Notes: generated by a model from the letters alone, not told the origin. 53,120 bases of DNA from Verrucomicrobiales bacterium (GCA_016793645.1 JAEUHD010000301.1:1-53120), one strand, 5' to 3'. Numbered from the stretch's first letter, positions 1 through 8,638 are shown. Program-made: numbers and translations.

Positions 1-2
1 GG

Positions 3-320
3 GGCGAACGTTGTAACACCTACGACGATCCCATCTTCAAGGGAACCGGACCCAGCACCCCGTCGCAGACGGCATGGGCGGTCATGGGACTCTGCGCCTT
101 CGGTGACCTGGCCGATCCCGCCCTGCGGCGCGGTATCGAGCACCTCGTCCGCACCCAGAACGTGGATGGATCCTGGACCGAGGAGGAGATCACCGGAACC
201 GGGTTTCCCCAGGTGTTCTACCTCAAGTACGACATGTATCGGAATTCCTGGCCGCTGCTGGCGCTCGCCACCTATCGGAAGATGGCGCGGGGCGGCACCC
301 CTGGCGATTCGCGGGTCTGA
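3..320 (+). CDS. shc: Squalene-hopene cyclase, C-terminal end (partial)
   Basis: This is the last ~105 codons of a squalene-hopene cyclase, which cyclises squalene to hopene at the cytoplasmic membrane; the gene starts outside the window. The frame is open from base 3 and ends with TGA at 318-320. Visible family signatures are GTGPSTPSQTAWAVMGL, the QW-type motif QNVDGSW, and the C-terminal GTGFPQVFYLKY followed by YRNSWPLLAL, which match the end of bacterial SHC enzymes. The catalytic DxDD motif would lie upstream and cannot be checked. A squalene-forming HpnD homologue at 15155-16027 supports a hopanoid pathway in this genome. A related oxidosqualene cyclase is less likely given the SHC-like C-terminus. 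Confidence 0.9.
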   Translation, partial: GERCNTYDDPIFKGTGPSTPSQTAWAVMGLCAFGDLADPALRRGIEHLVRTQNVDGSWTEEEITGTGFPQVFYLKYDMYRNSWPLLALATYRKMARGGTPGDSRV

Positions 321-321
321 G

Positions 322-365
322 GAACCGCCCGCGGAGTTTCCTCGGAAGGCCCGGGACGGCGGTTC
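322..365. terminator. Inverted repeat between convergent shc and rny genes
   Basis: A perfect 8-bp inverted repeat, GAACCGCC (322-329) and GGCGGTTC (358-365), encloses a GC-rich loop that can itself pair. It sits in the 57-bp gap between two convergent genes, where a bidirectional terminator is expected. There is no clear T-tract, so intrinsic termination is inferred from position and pairing only. Confidence 0.45.
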
Positions 366-377
366 ACGCCTGGGGGC

Positions 378-1937
378 CTATTTGGCGAACTCCACGCAAC
401 GGGTCTCCCGGATCACGGTGATCCGAATCTGTCCCGGGTAAAGGAGCTCATCCTCAATCTTCCGCGCCATTTGCCGCGCGAGCTGATAGGACTCACCGTC
501 GTCCACCTTCTCGGGGCGGACAACCACCCGAAGTTCGCGTCCCGCCTGAACGGCGAATGCCTTTTCCACCCCGGGAAAGCCCAACGCGATCCGCTCCAGG
601 TTTTCAAGGCGCTGAAGATAGGTGGTCATGCTTTCGCTCCGACTGCCGGGCCGACTGGCACTGACCGCATCCGCGGTCGCCACAAGGATCCCGTAAACAT
701 TCTCATGGGGAACCTCCTCGTGATGGGATGCCACGGCATTGACGATTTCCGGAGACTCCCCCTGCCTGCGCAGAAAGTCGCCACCGACAATGGCGTGCGG
801 CCCCTCCACCTCCTGGGACAGCGCCTTTCCAATGTCATGAAGGAGTCCAGCCCGTTTGGACACCGCCACATCCGCACCCATTTCAGCGGCCATCAGACCG
901 CACAAATGAGCGACTTCGACGCTGTGATGGAGCACGTTCTGGGAGTAGCTGTGCCGGAAGTGGAGTTTACCGAGCAACTCGGTGATCGCCGGAGCCATCG
1001 GAGGCAACCCGGCACGGGCGACCGCGTCTTCCCCTTTCCGAAGAATGAAGGCCCCCATCTCCTCGGACACCGACTTGAAAACCTCCTCGATCCGGCTGGG
1101 ATGAATCCGTCCATCCAGAATCAGCCGTTCCATCGTCTGCCGCGCAACCTCTCGTCGAACCGGGTCGAAGGCGGAAAGGACCACCGCGTTGGGGGTATCG
1201 TCCACGAGCACGGTGACTCCGGTGGTGGCCTCAAACGACCGGATGTTTCTTCCTTCGCGGCCGATGATGCGCCCCTTCATGTCGTCCCCTGTCAACGCCA
1301 CGGTCGCCGTCGTGGTTTCGAAGGTGTGCGCCGCCGCGCATCGCTGCAGGGCGGTTGCCAGGATGCGTCGCGCTTCGGGTTCCGCACGCTGGCGGGCTTC
1401 CTCGAGCAGGTGACGGCTGAGGTCGGCCGCATCCCGGGCGGATTCCCGCTCCACCTCGCGCAGGAGGAGGGTGCGCGCCTCGGCTGAATCCAGTTTCGCC
1501 ACCGATTCAAGACGTACTCTGGCCTCGGAGCTCACGCGCCTCAGTTCCTGACGCTCCGTCTCCAATCCGGCACGAAACGCCTCCAACTGCTCACTTCGTT
1601 GACGCAAATCCTGTTCCTGCTGCGAAAGGCGGTCCAACTGGCGGTTGACGACGGACTCCCGATCCAGCAAACGACGCTCATCCAGCACGAGGGATTCCCT
1701 CTGTCCGGCCAGCGACTGAAGATATTCGGCCCGCTCCCGTGCCAATTGTTCCTGGGCCGCCACCCGCGCCGCCAATCCCGCAGCCTCCGTGTCCTTGCGG
1801 AGTTGCTCACGAAGGTCTCGCTCACGCCCAAGGAGTTCGGCGCGCAGGGCGCGCTCCTTGAGGCGGCCAAAGGCGTAGCAGACGCCAAAACCCGCCGCGC
1901 CCGCCGCGAGGGCGGACAGGATGGAATCCAGGACCAT
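378..1937 (-). CDS. rny: Ribonuclease Y (membrane-anchored endoribonuclease)
   Basis: RNase Y starts mRNA decay by endonucleolytic cleavage and is tethered to the inner membrane. The 519-residue product has the family order: an N-terminal membrane helix (about residues 3-22), a long charged coiled coil (about 25-190), a KH RNA-binding domain with GRIIGREGRNI (222-232), and an HD phosphohydrolase domain with LLHDIGKA (metal ligands H367, D368). It ends at the usual family C-terminus. The start at 1937 (MVLDSIL) gives the short hydrophobic N-terminus typical of the family; an ATG nine codons upstream (1964) is possible. It begins 5 bases after the stop of the folate cyclo-ligase gene, so the two are probably co-transcribed with rarA. 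Confidence 0.93.
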   Translation of the reverse strand: MVLDSILSALAAGAAGFGVCYAFGRLKERALRAELLGRERDLREQLRKDTEAAGLAARVAAQEQLARERAEYLQSLAGQRESLVLDERRLLDRESVVNRQLDRLSQQEQDLRQRSEQLEAFRAGLETERQELRRVSSEARVRLESVAKLDSAEARTLLLREVERESARDAADLSRHLLEEARQRAEPEARRILATALQRCAAAHTFETTTATVALTGDDMKGRIIGREGRNIRSFEATTGVTVLVDDTPNAVVLSAFDPVRREVARQTMERLILDGRIHPSRIEEVFKSVSEEMGAFILRKGEDAVARAGLPPMAPAITELLGKLHFRHSYSQNVLHHSVEVAHLCGLMAAEMGADVAVSKRAGLLHDIGKALSQEVEGPHAIVGGDFLRRQGESPEIVNAVASHHEEVPHENVYGILVATADAVSASRPGSRSESMTTYLQRLENLERIALGFPGVEKAFAVQAGRELRVVVRPEKVDDGESYQLARQMARKIEDELLYPGQIRITVIRETRCVEFAK

Positions 1938-1942
1938 GGAGG

Positions 1943-2527
1943 TTATTGGGGAGCCCGACGGCACCAGTGTGTTGCGGTCGGGGTCACGACAAAATCAAGT
2001 TGGACATCGTGCGGTTCGGCGGGCAGGCGAACCAGGACTTGTTCATCCAGCCCCACACCGCACCGCAACGCGGGGGTGGATTTCAGCAGCCGGTCGTAGA
2101 AGCCTCCGCCGCGCCCCAAACGCCACCCTTCCTGCGTGAACGCTAGCCCCGGGACCACCGCAAAGTCCAGCGCCTCCAGCGGCACTTCCCGGCAGTCCGG
2201 ACCCGGCTCCCGAACTCCAAATCGCCCCGGAACCAAATCGCGTTCCGGATCCCCAATCCTCCGCGCCCCGTAAATTCCCGTCCCCGGAGAAAAGCTCGGG
2301 AGAGCCACCGTTCGCCCCTCCGACAACGCGATCGCCAAGAGGCCCCTCAGGTCGGGTTCATCCTTGAGGGGTGCATAGAGCAGGACGCACCGGGAGTCTA
2401 TCCAAGCGGGCAGTTTGAGAATTCTCCCCATCATCGCCCGGGAGGCTTCCACCCGCCTTTCAGGATCCACCGCCCGGATCCTCCCCTGGATCCGCCGGCG
2501 CAATTCCGCCTTCTCCTCGGGGATCAT
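1943..2527 (-). CDS. 5-formyltetrahydrofolate cyclo-ligase
   Basis: The enzyme (MTHFS, 5,10-methenyltetrahydrofolate synthetase) uses ATP to convert 5-formyl-THF to 5,10-methenyl-THF, returning this storage or inhibitory folate to the one-carbon pool. The 194-residue protein is of normal length. It carries the family signature GRGGGFYDR (138-146), which forms the ATP/Mg-binding loop, and an N-terminal basic helix (EKAELRRRIQGRIRA). The gene overlaps the end of rarA by 4 bases (2524-2527) and is followed by rny after 5 bases, so the three form a compact operon. FolD, which works on the same folate intermediates, is encoded separately at 44547-45428. Confidence 0.92.
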   Translation of the reverse strand: MIPEEKAELRRRIQGRIRAVDPERRVEASRAMMGRILKLPAWIDSRCVLLYAPLKDEPDLRGLLAIALSEGRTVALPSFSPGTGIYGARRIGDPERDLVPGRFGVREPGPDCREVPLEALDFAVVPGLAFTQEGWRLGRGGGFYDRLLKSTPALRCGVGLDEQVLVRLPAEPHDVQLDFVVTPTATHWCRRAPQ

Positions 2528-3927
2528 GGCTTATGGAAAGGAGTCGCAGCGGCCCCGGACATGGCCCGCCAACGTTCCACGCGCTCCCGGATCTTCTTCT
2601 CCACCCCCTGCTCCGTGGGCTCGTAGTACCTGCGCGTCGCCCCAAGATGGTCCTGCGGCACAAAGTGTCCGGGATGATCGTGGGCATACTGATACCCCAC
2701 CCCGTGCCCCAACCGCCTGGCTCCTGCATAGTGTCCATCCCGCAGGTGCACCGGTACGGGCAGTGTCCTTCCGTTGCGAACATCCTCCAGCGCTGCATCG
2801 ATGGAAACGACCACCGAGTTGCTCTTGTGCGCGGTGGCGATGTAGAGCGCCGCTTCGGCAATTGGGATCCGTGCCTCGGGCCAACCCACCACCTCGGCGA
2901 CCTGAAATGCGGCATTGGCCAGCACCAACGCCATGGGATCCGCCAGGCCGACATCCTCCGCGGCATGGATCAGGATCCGCCGCGCAATGAAGCGCGGGTC
3001 CTCCCCTGCGTGGATCATCTTGGCCAGCCAGTAGAGGGTGGCGTCCGGATCCGACCCCCGCATCGACTTGATGAACGCGCTGATGGTGTCGTAGTGGGCA
3101 TCGCCATCTCCGTCGTACACCACCGCCTTCTTTTGAATACTCTGTTCCGCCGCAACCAGGTCCACGACCACCACACCGTCGGACCGGGGCGGCGTGGTGA
3201 GCACGGCGATTTCCAGGGCATTGAGCGCCTTTCGGGCGTCGCCATCCGACAGCCGGGAAAGATGCCGAAGCGCCGCATCCTCGGCTTCCACCCGCAGATG
3301 CCCCAGTCCTCGCTCTCCATCCGCCAGCGCGCGTCGCAGCAGTCCCATCAGTTCCTCTTCGGTCAGCGGACGCAGTTCGAAAATCTGCGACCGGGACACC
3401 AGGGGGGAATTGACGAAGAAAAAGGGATTGTGCGTCGTGGCTCCGATCAATTTCACCACTCCACTTTCCACGTCCGGCAGCAGGACGTCCTGTTGCGATT
3501 TGTTGAAGCGGTGGATTTCGTCAATGAACAGGAGGGTGGCCTGCCCGGTGTTGGTCAGCCGGTTGGCCGCACCGGCCAACACCCGGCGGATATCGGAAAC
3601 ATTGGACTCCACACCGCTCAACCGCTCGAAACGGGCCCGTGTCCGACCGGAAATAATCTGGGCCAGGGAGGTTTTCCCGGTGCCCGGAGGTCCGTACAGG
3701 ATCAGCGACTGAATCCGGTCCGCCTCGATGGCCCGCCGCAGGAGCAGTCCCGGAGCCAGAAGATGGGTCTGACCGGCATAATCCTCCAGAGTCCGCGGAC
3801 GCATCCTCGCCGCCAGCGGGGCCGCCGAGGTTCCACCGCCTGGACCCGCCCGCGTCTCAGAAGGACCGGGTGCCGGCTCTCCCTCGTCGGGCGGAGATGC
3901 GAACAACTGTTGCTGCGGTGACTCCAT
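2524..3927 (-). CDS. rarA: Replication-associated recombination protein RarA (MgsA), AAA+ ATPase
   Basis: RarA/MgsA is a clamp-loader-like AAA+ ATPase acting at stalled replication forks, related to eukaryotic WRNIP1. The 467-residue product has Walker A GPPGTGKTS (79-87), Walker B LLFIDEIHRF (132-141), the sensor-1 region GATTHNPFF, and the C-terminal tetramerisation region typical of MgsA (GSDPDATLYWLAKM, EDVGLADP). The N-terminal tail of about 38 residues is low-complexity and Pro/Gly-rich. The ATG at 3927 was chosen because the sequence before it does not resemble the family; the open frame extends 42 codons further upstream. Its end overlaps the folate cyclo-ligase start by 4 bases (ATGA). 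Confidence 0.92.
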   Translation of the reverse strand: MESPQQQLFASPPDEGEPAPGPSETRAGPGGGTSAAPLAARMRPRTLEDYAGQTHLLAPGLLLRRAIEADRIQSLILYGPPGTGKTSLAQIISGRTRARFERLSGVESNVSDIRRVLAGAANRLTNTGQATLLFIDEIHRFNKSQQDVLLPDVESGVVKLIGATTHNPFFFVNSPLVSRSQIFELRPLTEEELMGLLRRALADGERGLGHLRVEAEDAALRHLSRLSDGDARKALNALEIAVLTTPPRSDGVVVVDLVAAEQSIQKKAVVYDGDGDAHYDTISAFIKSMRGSDPDATLYWLAKMIHAGEDPRFIARRILIHAAEDVGLADPMALVLANAAFQVAEVVGWPEARIPIAEAALYIATAHKSNSVVVSIDAALEDVRNGRTLPVPVHLRDGHYAGARRLGHGVGYQYAHDHPGHFVPQDHLGATRRYYEPTEQGVEKKIRERVERWRAMSGAAATPFHKP

Positions 3928-4056
3928 GGCCAGGGATCGAGGTGACGACGGAACTCCCGAGACCCACACTCCACGCGTCCCCAGGCGCACCGCCGCCAAC
4001 GGGTCAAACATTGCCTTCGACCGCGCCCCGGGACCATCCCAATTCGAAATCAATGG

Positions 4057-4077
4057 GGCGCATTCGCATGGTGCGCC
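4057..4077. promoter_or_regulatory. Inverted repeat in the rarA/rseP divergent intergenic region
   Basis: GGCGCA (4057-4062) and TGCGCC (4072-4077) form a perfect 6-bp inverted repeat with a 9-bp spacer. It lies in the 194-bp region between the divergent rarA and rseP starts. A regulatory role is inferred only from position. Confidence 0.25.
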
Positions 4078-4096
4078 TCATTGCGCTCGAACCCGA

Positions 4097-4109
4097 CCCG
4101 GCCTAGGCT
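4097..4109 (+). promoter_or_regulatory. Candidate -10-like element upstream of rseP
   Basis: CCCGGCCTAGGCT ends 12 bases before the rseP ATG. The same sequence with one change (CCCGGCCTAGACT) lies 8 bases before the ispG GTG at 5558-5570. TTGCGC at 4081-4086 is 17 bases upstream of TAGGCT. This could be a promoter giving a very short or no leader, or a shared upstream site. The match is seen in the sequence; the function is a guess. Confidence 0.3.
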
Positions 4110-4121
4110 TGCGCGGTCCTT

Positions 4122-5513
4122 ATGGAATCGATTCTGGGATGGGTGTACATCGGCATCAAAGTGCTGCTCCTTTTTGGCGCGAGCATTTTTGTGCATGAGT
4201 ACGGACACTACTGGATGGCGCGCCGGCGCGGTTTGAAGATTGAGGGATTCTCCCTGGGATTCGGTCCCAAGATCTTTTCCTGGACCCGGGATGGCGTGGA
4301 ATGGTCGCTCCGTTGGATTCCTGCGGGCGGGTTTGTCAAGCTGCCCCAGATGATCACCTCGGAAGCCATCGAGGGCAAAGGCTCCCATGAGATCCCCCCG
4401 GCGTCCCCCTTCTCCCGGATTCTGGTCGCCGTTGCGGGTCCGGCAATGAACATCCTCTTCGCGGTCCTGATCGCGTCGGTGATCTGGTTTATTGGTCTTC
4501 CCGTGCTCGTCAATCCGCCGGTCATCGGCCGCGTGGACCCGCAGTCCCCCGAGGGACGCGCCGGCATTCTTGCGGGAGACCGCATTGTCGCGGTGGCGGG
4601 CCACCCGGTGAAGTCCTGGCAGGACATCAATCTCGAAGTCTTCACCGCCCTGACCAACATCGTGCCGGTGACGTTTCAACGGGCGGGACGCGATTTCACC
4701 GTCTCCCTGCCCGCCAAGCGCTCGGAGACGCTCGGACTGAAATGGCTCGACCTGGAGCCCCAGGAGAAGCCGGTGGTGGGGATGGTGAAGCCCGACATGC
4801 CCGCCGCCCGGGCGGGGCTTCGGCTCGGGGACAAGTTCATCTCCTTCGACGGCGTGTATGTCCTGAATCAGGAACATCTCACGGAATTGATCCGCAAGGG
4901 CGAGGGGCGTCCCTGCGAAGTGGTCATTGAACGCGACGGAAAGAAGCAGACGGTGACCATCACCCCGGTTTACGAGCCGACTGAAAAGCGCGGAATGATC
5001 GGCATCGGATTCGCCGGCGGACATTACGAAGTCCAACGCCCGGGCCCCACCCCCCTCGCGCAATTCCGGGAAGTCCTCCGCCTCATGGGGAAGACCTTCA
5101 CCGCCTTGTCCCATTCCAAGGAGACGGGTGTGAGCGCGAAGGATATGAGCGGTCCGGTGGGAATTCTCGGAAAGCTGGCGGTGGACGTGAAGACAGACTA
5201 CCGGCTCGCGCTGAACTTCATGGTGATGCTCAACATCAACCTCGCATTGTTGAACCTCCTTCCGCTTCCGGTGCTGGATGGCGGACACATCCTGATGGCG
5301 CTCTACGAGATCGTCACGCGGCGGCGGGTCGGGGTCCGGTTCCAGGAATACGCCACCACCGCCTTCGCCGTACTCCTGATTTCCTTCATGCTCTACGTGA
5401 CCTTTTACGATGTTCGCCGGGCTCCGATCTTCCGGGAGCTGCTGAGGCAGAACACCGTGGTCGAAACCCCGGCGCAGGCCCCGGCCGCCACCCCGGCACC
5501 CACCCGCCCGTAG
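4122..5513 (+). CDS. rseP: RseP-type site-2 zinc metalloprotease
   Basis: Intramembrane zinc protease of the site-2 family (RseP/RasP), which in other bacteria cleaves anti-sigma factors and remnant signal peptides in the inner membrane. The 463-residue product has the zinc motif HEYGH (25-29) in the first membrane segment and two central PDZ regions (around GRVDPQSPEGRAGILAGD and VKPDMPAARAGLRLGD). The third zinc ligand is in NLLPLPVLDGGH (D386). A final membrane helix is followed by a short Pro/Ala-rich tail. Length and domain order are normal. ispG follows after 65 bases on the same strand. A sigma/anti-sigma partner is not in the window. Confidence 0.94.
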   Translation: MESILGWVYIGIKVLLLFGASIFVHEYGHYWMARRRGLKIEGFSLGFGPKIFSWTRDGVEWSLRWIPAGGFVKLPQMITSEAIEGKGSHEIPPASPFSRILVAVAGPAMNILFAVLIASVIWFIGLPVLVNPPVIGRVDPQSPEGRAGILAGDRIVAVAGHPVKSWQDINLEVFTALTNIVPVTFQRAGRDFTVSLPAKRSETLGLKWLDLEPQEKPVVGMVKPDMPAARAGLRLGDKFISFDGVYVLNQEHLTELIRKGEGRPCEVVIERDGKKQTVTITPVYEPTEKRGMIGIGFAGGHYEVQRPGPTPLAQFREVLRLMGKTFTALSHSKETGVSAKDMSGPVGILGKLAVDVKTDYRLALNFMVMLNINLALLNLLPLPVLDGGHILMALYEIVTRRRVGVRFQEYATTAFAVLLISFMLYVTFYDVRRAPIFRELLRQNTVVETPAQAPAATPAPTRP

Positions 5514-5557
5514 TCGGGACCTCCCGCCAAACCGGACTTCTCGACGACTCCGGGAGT

Positions 5558-5570
5558 CCCGGCCTAGACT
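5558..5570 (+). promoter_or_regulatory. Candidate -10-like element upstream of ispG
   Basis: CCCGGCCTAGACT matches the element at 4097-4109 upstream of rseP in 12 of 13 positions and ends 8 bases before the GTG of ispG. The spacing suggests a leaderless or very short-leader promoter, but one pair of sites is weak evidence. Confidence 0.28.
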
Positions 5571-5578
5571 CCGCTCCC

Positions 5579-7390
5579 GTGACGAAGAGTTATTGTCCAT
5601 CGCCCTGGCACTACACCCGCCGAGCCTCCCGTGAGGTGATGGTCGGCGACCCCGCCCGGGGCGGAGTGATCATCGGCGGAAACCACCCTGTCGTGAAGCA
5701 GTCCATGCTGACCTGCGACACGATGGACACCGCCGAGTGCGTCCGCCAGACCCTGGAACTCGTAGCGGTGGGATGCCAGATCGTCCGCATCACGGCTCCC
5801 ACGGTGAAGGACGCGGCCAATCTGGAGAATATCGTCCGGGAATTGCGTTCCCGGGGCTGTCACGTCCCGATCGTCGCCGACATTCACTTCAAGCCAGAGG
5901 CGGCGATGGAAGCGGTCAAATGGGTGGAAAAGGTCCGCGTCAATCCGGGCAACTACGCCGACAAGAAGAAATTCGCGGTCATTGAGTACACCGATTCCGA
6001 GTACGCGGCGGAGCTGGAGCGCATCGAACGCGCGTTCACTCCGCTGGTGCTGGAGGCCAAACGGCTCGGTCGGGCACTCCGAATCGGAACCAACCATGGC
6101 TCCCTCAGCGACCGGATCATGAACCGCTACGGGGATTCCCCGCTCGGCATGGTGGAAAGTGCCCTCGAATTTGCCCGAATCTGCCGCCGATACGACTTCC
6201 ACAACTTCGTCTTCTCGATGAAGTCGTCGAATCCCAAGGTGATGATCGAGTGCTACCGGCTTCTGGCCGCCCGGCTGGAGGAGGAGGGCCCCGACTGGAA
6301 TTATCCCCTCCACCTCGGCGTGACCGAGGCCGGTGAGGGTGAGGACGGGCGAATCAAGTCCGCCATCGGAATCGGTTCCCTGCTCTGTGACGGTATTGGG
6401 GATACCATCCGGGTTTCCCTGACCGAGGACAGCCCCCGCGAGATCGCGGTCTGCAAGGATCTATTGGAGCAGATCCCTCGACTCGTGACCGCGACCCCCT
6501 CCACCTCGCGGGATGTCGGGCCCACGGATTACCCCTTCGACCCCTTCCACTACGAGCGACGATCCACTCCGGAAACAGATTTGGGCTCCGTGCGCGCCGG
6601 CGGTGAACAGACCGTCCGCGTCGTGGTGACACAGGCGACGTTTGACGCGGTTGCTCCCAGGATCCCGGCCAAGGCGGATGTACGGCCCGAGGCCGCTTAC
6701 GAGGATCTCAATCTTCTGGAATTGAATCCCCTCACACCCCTAGGGCCGGACTCGATTCCTTGCGACACCCAATGGGTGGCGGTCGCCGACGGCACTCCGC
6801 TCCCGCCCGTCACGGCCTACCGGCTCCTGGCGCTGCGACTGAAACAGCTCGGGCGGCAGAACCCGATTCTTCTCAAGGATTGCCTGGGGCTGGACGCCAC
6901 ACCGTTGTCTCCCGAAGTCGCCCTGCTTCGCGCCGCCGTCAATCTGGGCGCCCTGCTCGCCGACGGGATCGGGGACGCCGTCCTGGTGCGCGGGGAACCT
7001 GGGCCGGGCCAATCCCTGCGCCTCGCCTTCAACATTCTCCAGGCCGCCGGCTGCCGTTCCTTCAAGACCGATTACGTCGCCTGCCCCAGTTGCGGACGAA
7101 CGCTGTTCAATCTCCAGACCGTGACGGCTCGTATCAAGTCGCGCACCGATCACCTCAAAGGGGTCAAGATTGCGATCATGGGATGCATTGTAAACGGTCC
7201 CGGCGAAATGGCTGACGCCGACTTCGGATACGTCGGTGGCGCCCCGAACAAGATCAATCTTTACGTCGGCAAGAAGCCGGTGAAGTTCAACATTCCCGAG
7301 GACGAAGCCGTGGACCGCCTGGTGGACCTGATCAAGGAGCACGGGAAATGGGTGGAACCCGGACCGCGCACCGAAGCCGTTGCGGCCTGA
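5579..7390 (+). CDS. ispG: 4-hydroxy-3-methylbut-2-enyl diphosphate synthase, long form (IspG/GcpE)
   Basis: IspG is the [4Fe-4S] enzyme that converts MEcPP to HMBPP in the MEP isoprenoid pathway, the source of squalene and hopanoid precursors. The 603-residue product is the long form, with an N-terminal TIM barrel (NHPVVKQSML, VADIHF, RVNPGNY, GTNHGSLSDR), a central insert between about 280 and 480, and the C-terminal iron-sulfur domain. Cluster ligands are Cys502 and Cys505 (ACPSCGRT) and Cys536 (MGCIVNGPGE), with the catalytic Glu543. The short form of most bacteria is about 360-400 residues; the insert is typical of Chlamydiae, related phyla and plants. The start is GTG, with no strong ribosome binding site. 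Confidence 0.95.
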   Translation: MTKSYCPSPWHYTRRASREVMVGDPARGGVIIGGNHPVVKQSMLTCDTMDTAECVRQTLELVAVGCQIVRITAPTVKDAANLENIVRELRSRGCHVPIVADIHFKPEAAMEAVKWVEKVRVNPGNYADKKKFAVIEYTDSEYAAELERIERAFTPLVLEAKRLGRALRIGTNHGSLSDRIMNRYGDSPLGMVESALEFARICRRYDFHNFVFSMKSSNPKVMIECYRLLAARLEEEGPDWNYPLHLGVTEAGEGEDGRIKSAIGIGSLLCDGIGDTIRVSLTEDSPREIAVCKDLLEQIPRLVTATPSTSRDVGPTDYPFDPFHYERRSTPETDLGSVRAGGEQTVRVVVTQATFDAVAPRIPAKADVRPEAAYEDLNLLELNPLTPLGPDSIPCDTQWVAVADGTPLPPVTAYRLLALRLKQLGRQNPILLKDCLGLDATPLSPEVALLRAAVNLGALLADGIGDAVLVRGEPGPGQSLRLAFNILQAAGCRSFKTDYVACPSCGRTLFNLQTVTARIKSRTDHLKGVKIAIMGCIVNGPGEMADADFGYVGGAPNKINLYVGKKPVKFNIPEDEAVDRLVDLIKEHGKWVEPGPRTEAVAA

Positions 7391-7399
7391 ATCCGGCCT

Positions 7400-7430
7400 C
7401 CCCCTCGCGCCGCCGATCCCGTCGCGGGGG
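7400..7430. terminator. Hairpin terminator between convergent ispG and methyltransferase genes
   Basis: CCCC-T-CGCG (7401-7409) pairs with CGCG-GGGG (7423-7430), giving an 8-bp GC stem with a single T bulge and a 13-base loop. It fills the 42-bp gap between two convergent stops. No T-tract follows, so a bidirectional terminator is inferred. Confidence 0.5.
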
Positions 7431-7432
7431 AA

Positions 7433-8470
7433 TCACAATTTCCGAGCGGTCATGAACCCGCGGTTTGCGAGGGTGCCCGAATAGGCCCCGACCGCAAAGC
7501 CGGACCCGGACAGCAACTCCGAATATTCCCCGGTCGAATAGCACTTTCCCTGGGTGGAGTGCATCAGCAACGCGGAGTATTCGGCAACCGCCAGCGGGCC
7601 GGTCTTCTCCGCATTGATGAAGGCATCATGGATGACCAGAATCCCTCCTCGCGGCAAAGCATCATGGGAACGCCTGAGAAGTTCCGCCACTTCGGGCGCC
7701 TCCCAGTCGTGGAGGACGTTGGAAAAGAGATGCACATCGCAGTCCGGTGGAAATGGATCGCGAAACATGTTTCCGGCCTTCACCGAAATGCGGTCGGAGA
7801 AACCCAGTTCCGCGATCCTTGCGCCCGCAAGACGGTCCACCGGAGGCTGCTCAAACACGGTGGCCTGCAGGCCCGGATGCTGTTGCACCAGAGCGCACGC
7901 ATAGATGCCGGAGCCGCCCGCGATATCAAGCACCCGGCGACGCCCCGCGAGATCCAGGCCTCGGGCAAGCGCGGGCCCCAGCAGTCGCCCCCGGCAATCC
8001 ATGGTCGCGGTGAACATCCGGGCAAACGCCTCTCCCTCCATCGCCTTGTGCCAATCGAAGGTGTCGCTGGCGCCTCCCCAGTTCGCCGGTCTCCCCGAGG
8101 TCAGCACTCGAACGAAATCCTGGGTCAATGGGCGATCCTTCAACGAGGAATAATATGGCGTGAGGTTCCAGGGGGAGCCATCCGTCAGGAAATCCCGACC
8201 GGTCCCGGTCACCCGGTACACGCCCATCGCATCCCGTTCCAGGAATCCGTTGGCCACGCAGAGGGTCATCAGGACGTCCGCCGGACGTTCCGCAAAGCCG
8301 TGCCGGGCCTGGATCGCGGCGAGGGTGGCGGGTTGGTGTGCCAGCGCGGTAAAGAGATCAAAGTGGACCAATGCCGCCGCAATCAGGTCGGCAGCATACA
8401 AGCCATCCCGGTAATGATAGGCCCGCGTCGGGTCAGACGGCGGAACTGTGGAAAGGTCGTTGGATTGCAT
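7433..8470 (-). CDS. SAM-dependent O-methyltransferase (plant/ASMT-like family)
   Basis: A 345-residue class I methyltransferase of the acetylserotonin/caffeate O-methyltransferase type. An N-terminal winged-helix dimerisation region (about residues 20-95) is followed by a Rossmann domain with SAM motif I VLDIAGGSGIY (180-190) and the downstream FSNVLHDWE and GGILVIHDAF segments. The acceptor substrate cannot be predicted. The open frame runs 44 codons further upstream, but that part reads through the tRNA-like fragment and has no family similarity, so the ATG at 8470 (MQSNDLS) was chosen. It is convergent with ispG, and nothing nearby suggests a biosynthetic cluster. Confidence 0.8.
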   Translation of the reverse strand: MQSNDLSTVPPSDPTRAYHYRDGLYAADLIAAALVHFDLFTALAHQPATLAAIQARHGFAERPADVLMTLCVANGFLERDAMGVYRVTGTGRDFLTDGSPWNLTPYYSSLKDRPLTQDFVRVLTSGRPANWGGASDTFDWHKAMEGEAFARMFTATMDCRGRLLGPALARGLDLAGRRRVLDIAGGSGIYACALVQQHPGLQATVFEQPPVDRLAGARIAELGFSDRISVKAGNMFRDPFPPDCDVHLFSNVLHDWEAPEVAELLRRSHDALPRGGILVIHDAFINAEKTGPLAVAEYSALLMHSTQGKCYSTGEYSELLSGSGFAVGAYSGTLANRGFMTARKL

Positions 8471-8577
8471 GGAGTCAGCTTGGATTCTTACCCATCCCTT
8501 GCCAAGGGCTCCGACAACAACTTCTGCGGAACCATCACTGCCCGGAAACAACGACCGGCCCCGAACGCGGACAATCC

Positions 8578-8600
8578 CGGATCCGGTGGGAATTGAACCC
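8578..8600 (-). other. tRNA T-arm-like remnant
   Basis: Read on the minus strand, GTGGG-TTCAATT-CCCAC is a perfect T-stem with a canonical 7-base T-loop, followed by CGGATCC as a would-be acceptor strand. No matching 5' acceptor strand, D-arm or anticodon arm is found in the ~90 bases where they should lie, part of which is the end of the carbonic-anhydrase-like gene. It is therefore a fragment, not a functional tRNA gene. A chance hairpin used as a terminator for the gene ending at 8639 is the main alternative. Confidence 0.4.
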
Positions 8601-8638
8601 ACCTCCCCGTCCCCTCCCTCGAGCCACGGGTCCCAGAT

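Noticed and set aside
4050..5600. 516-codon minus-strand frame opposite rseP
   Set aside because: Antisense to a complete RseP with HEYGH and LDG motifs; the frame has no domain features.
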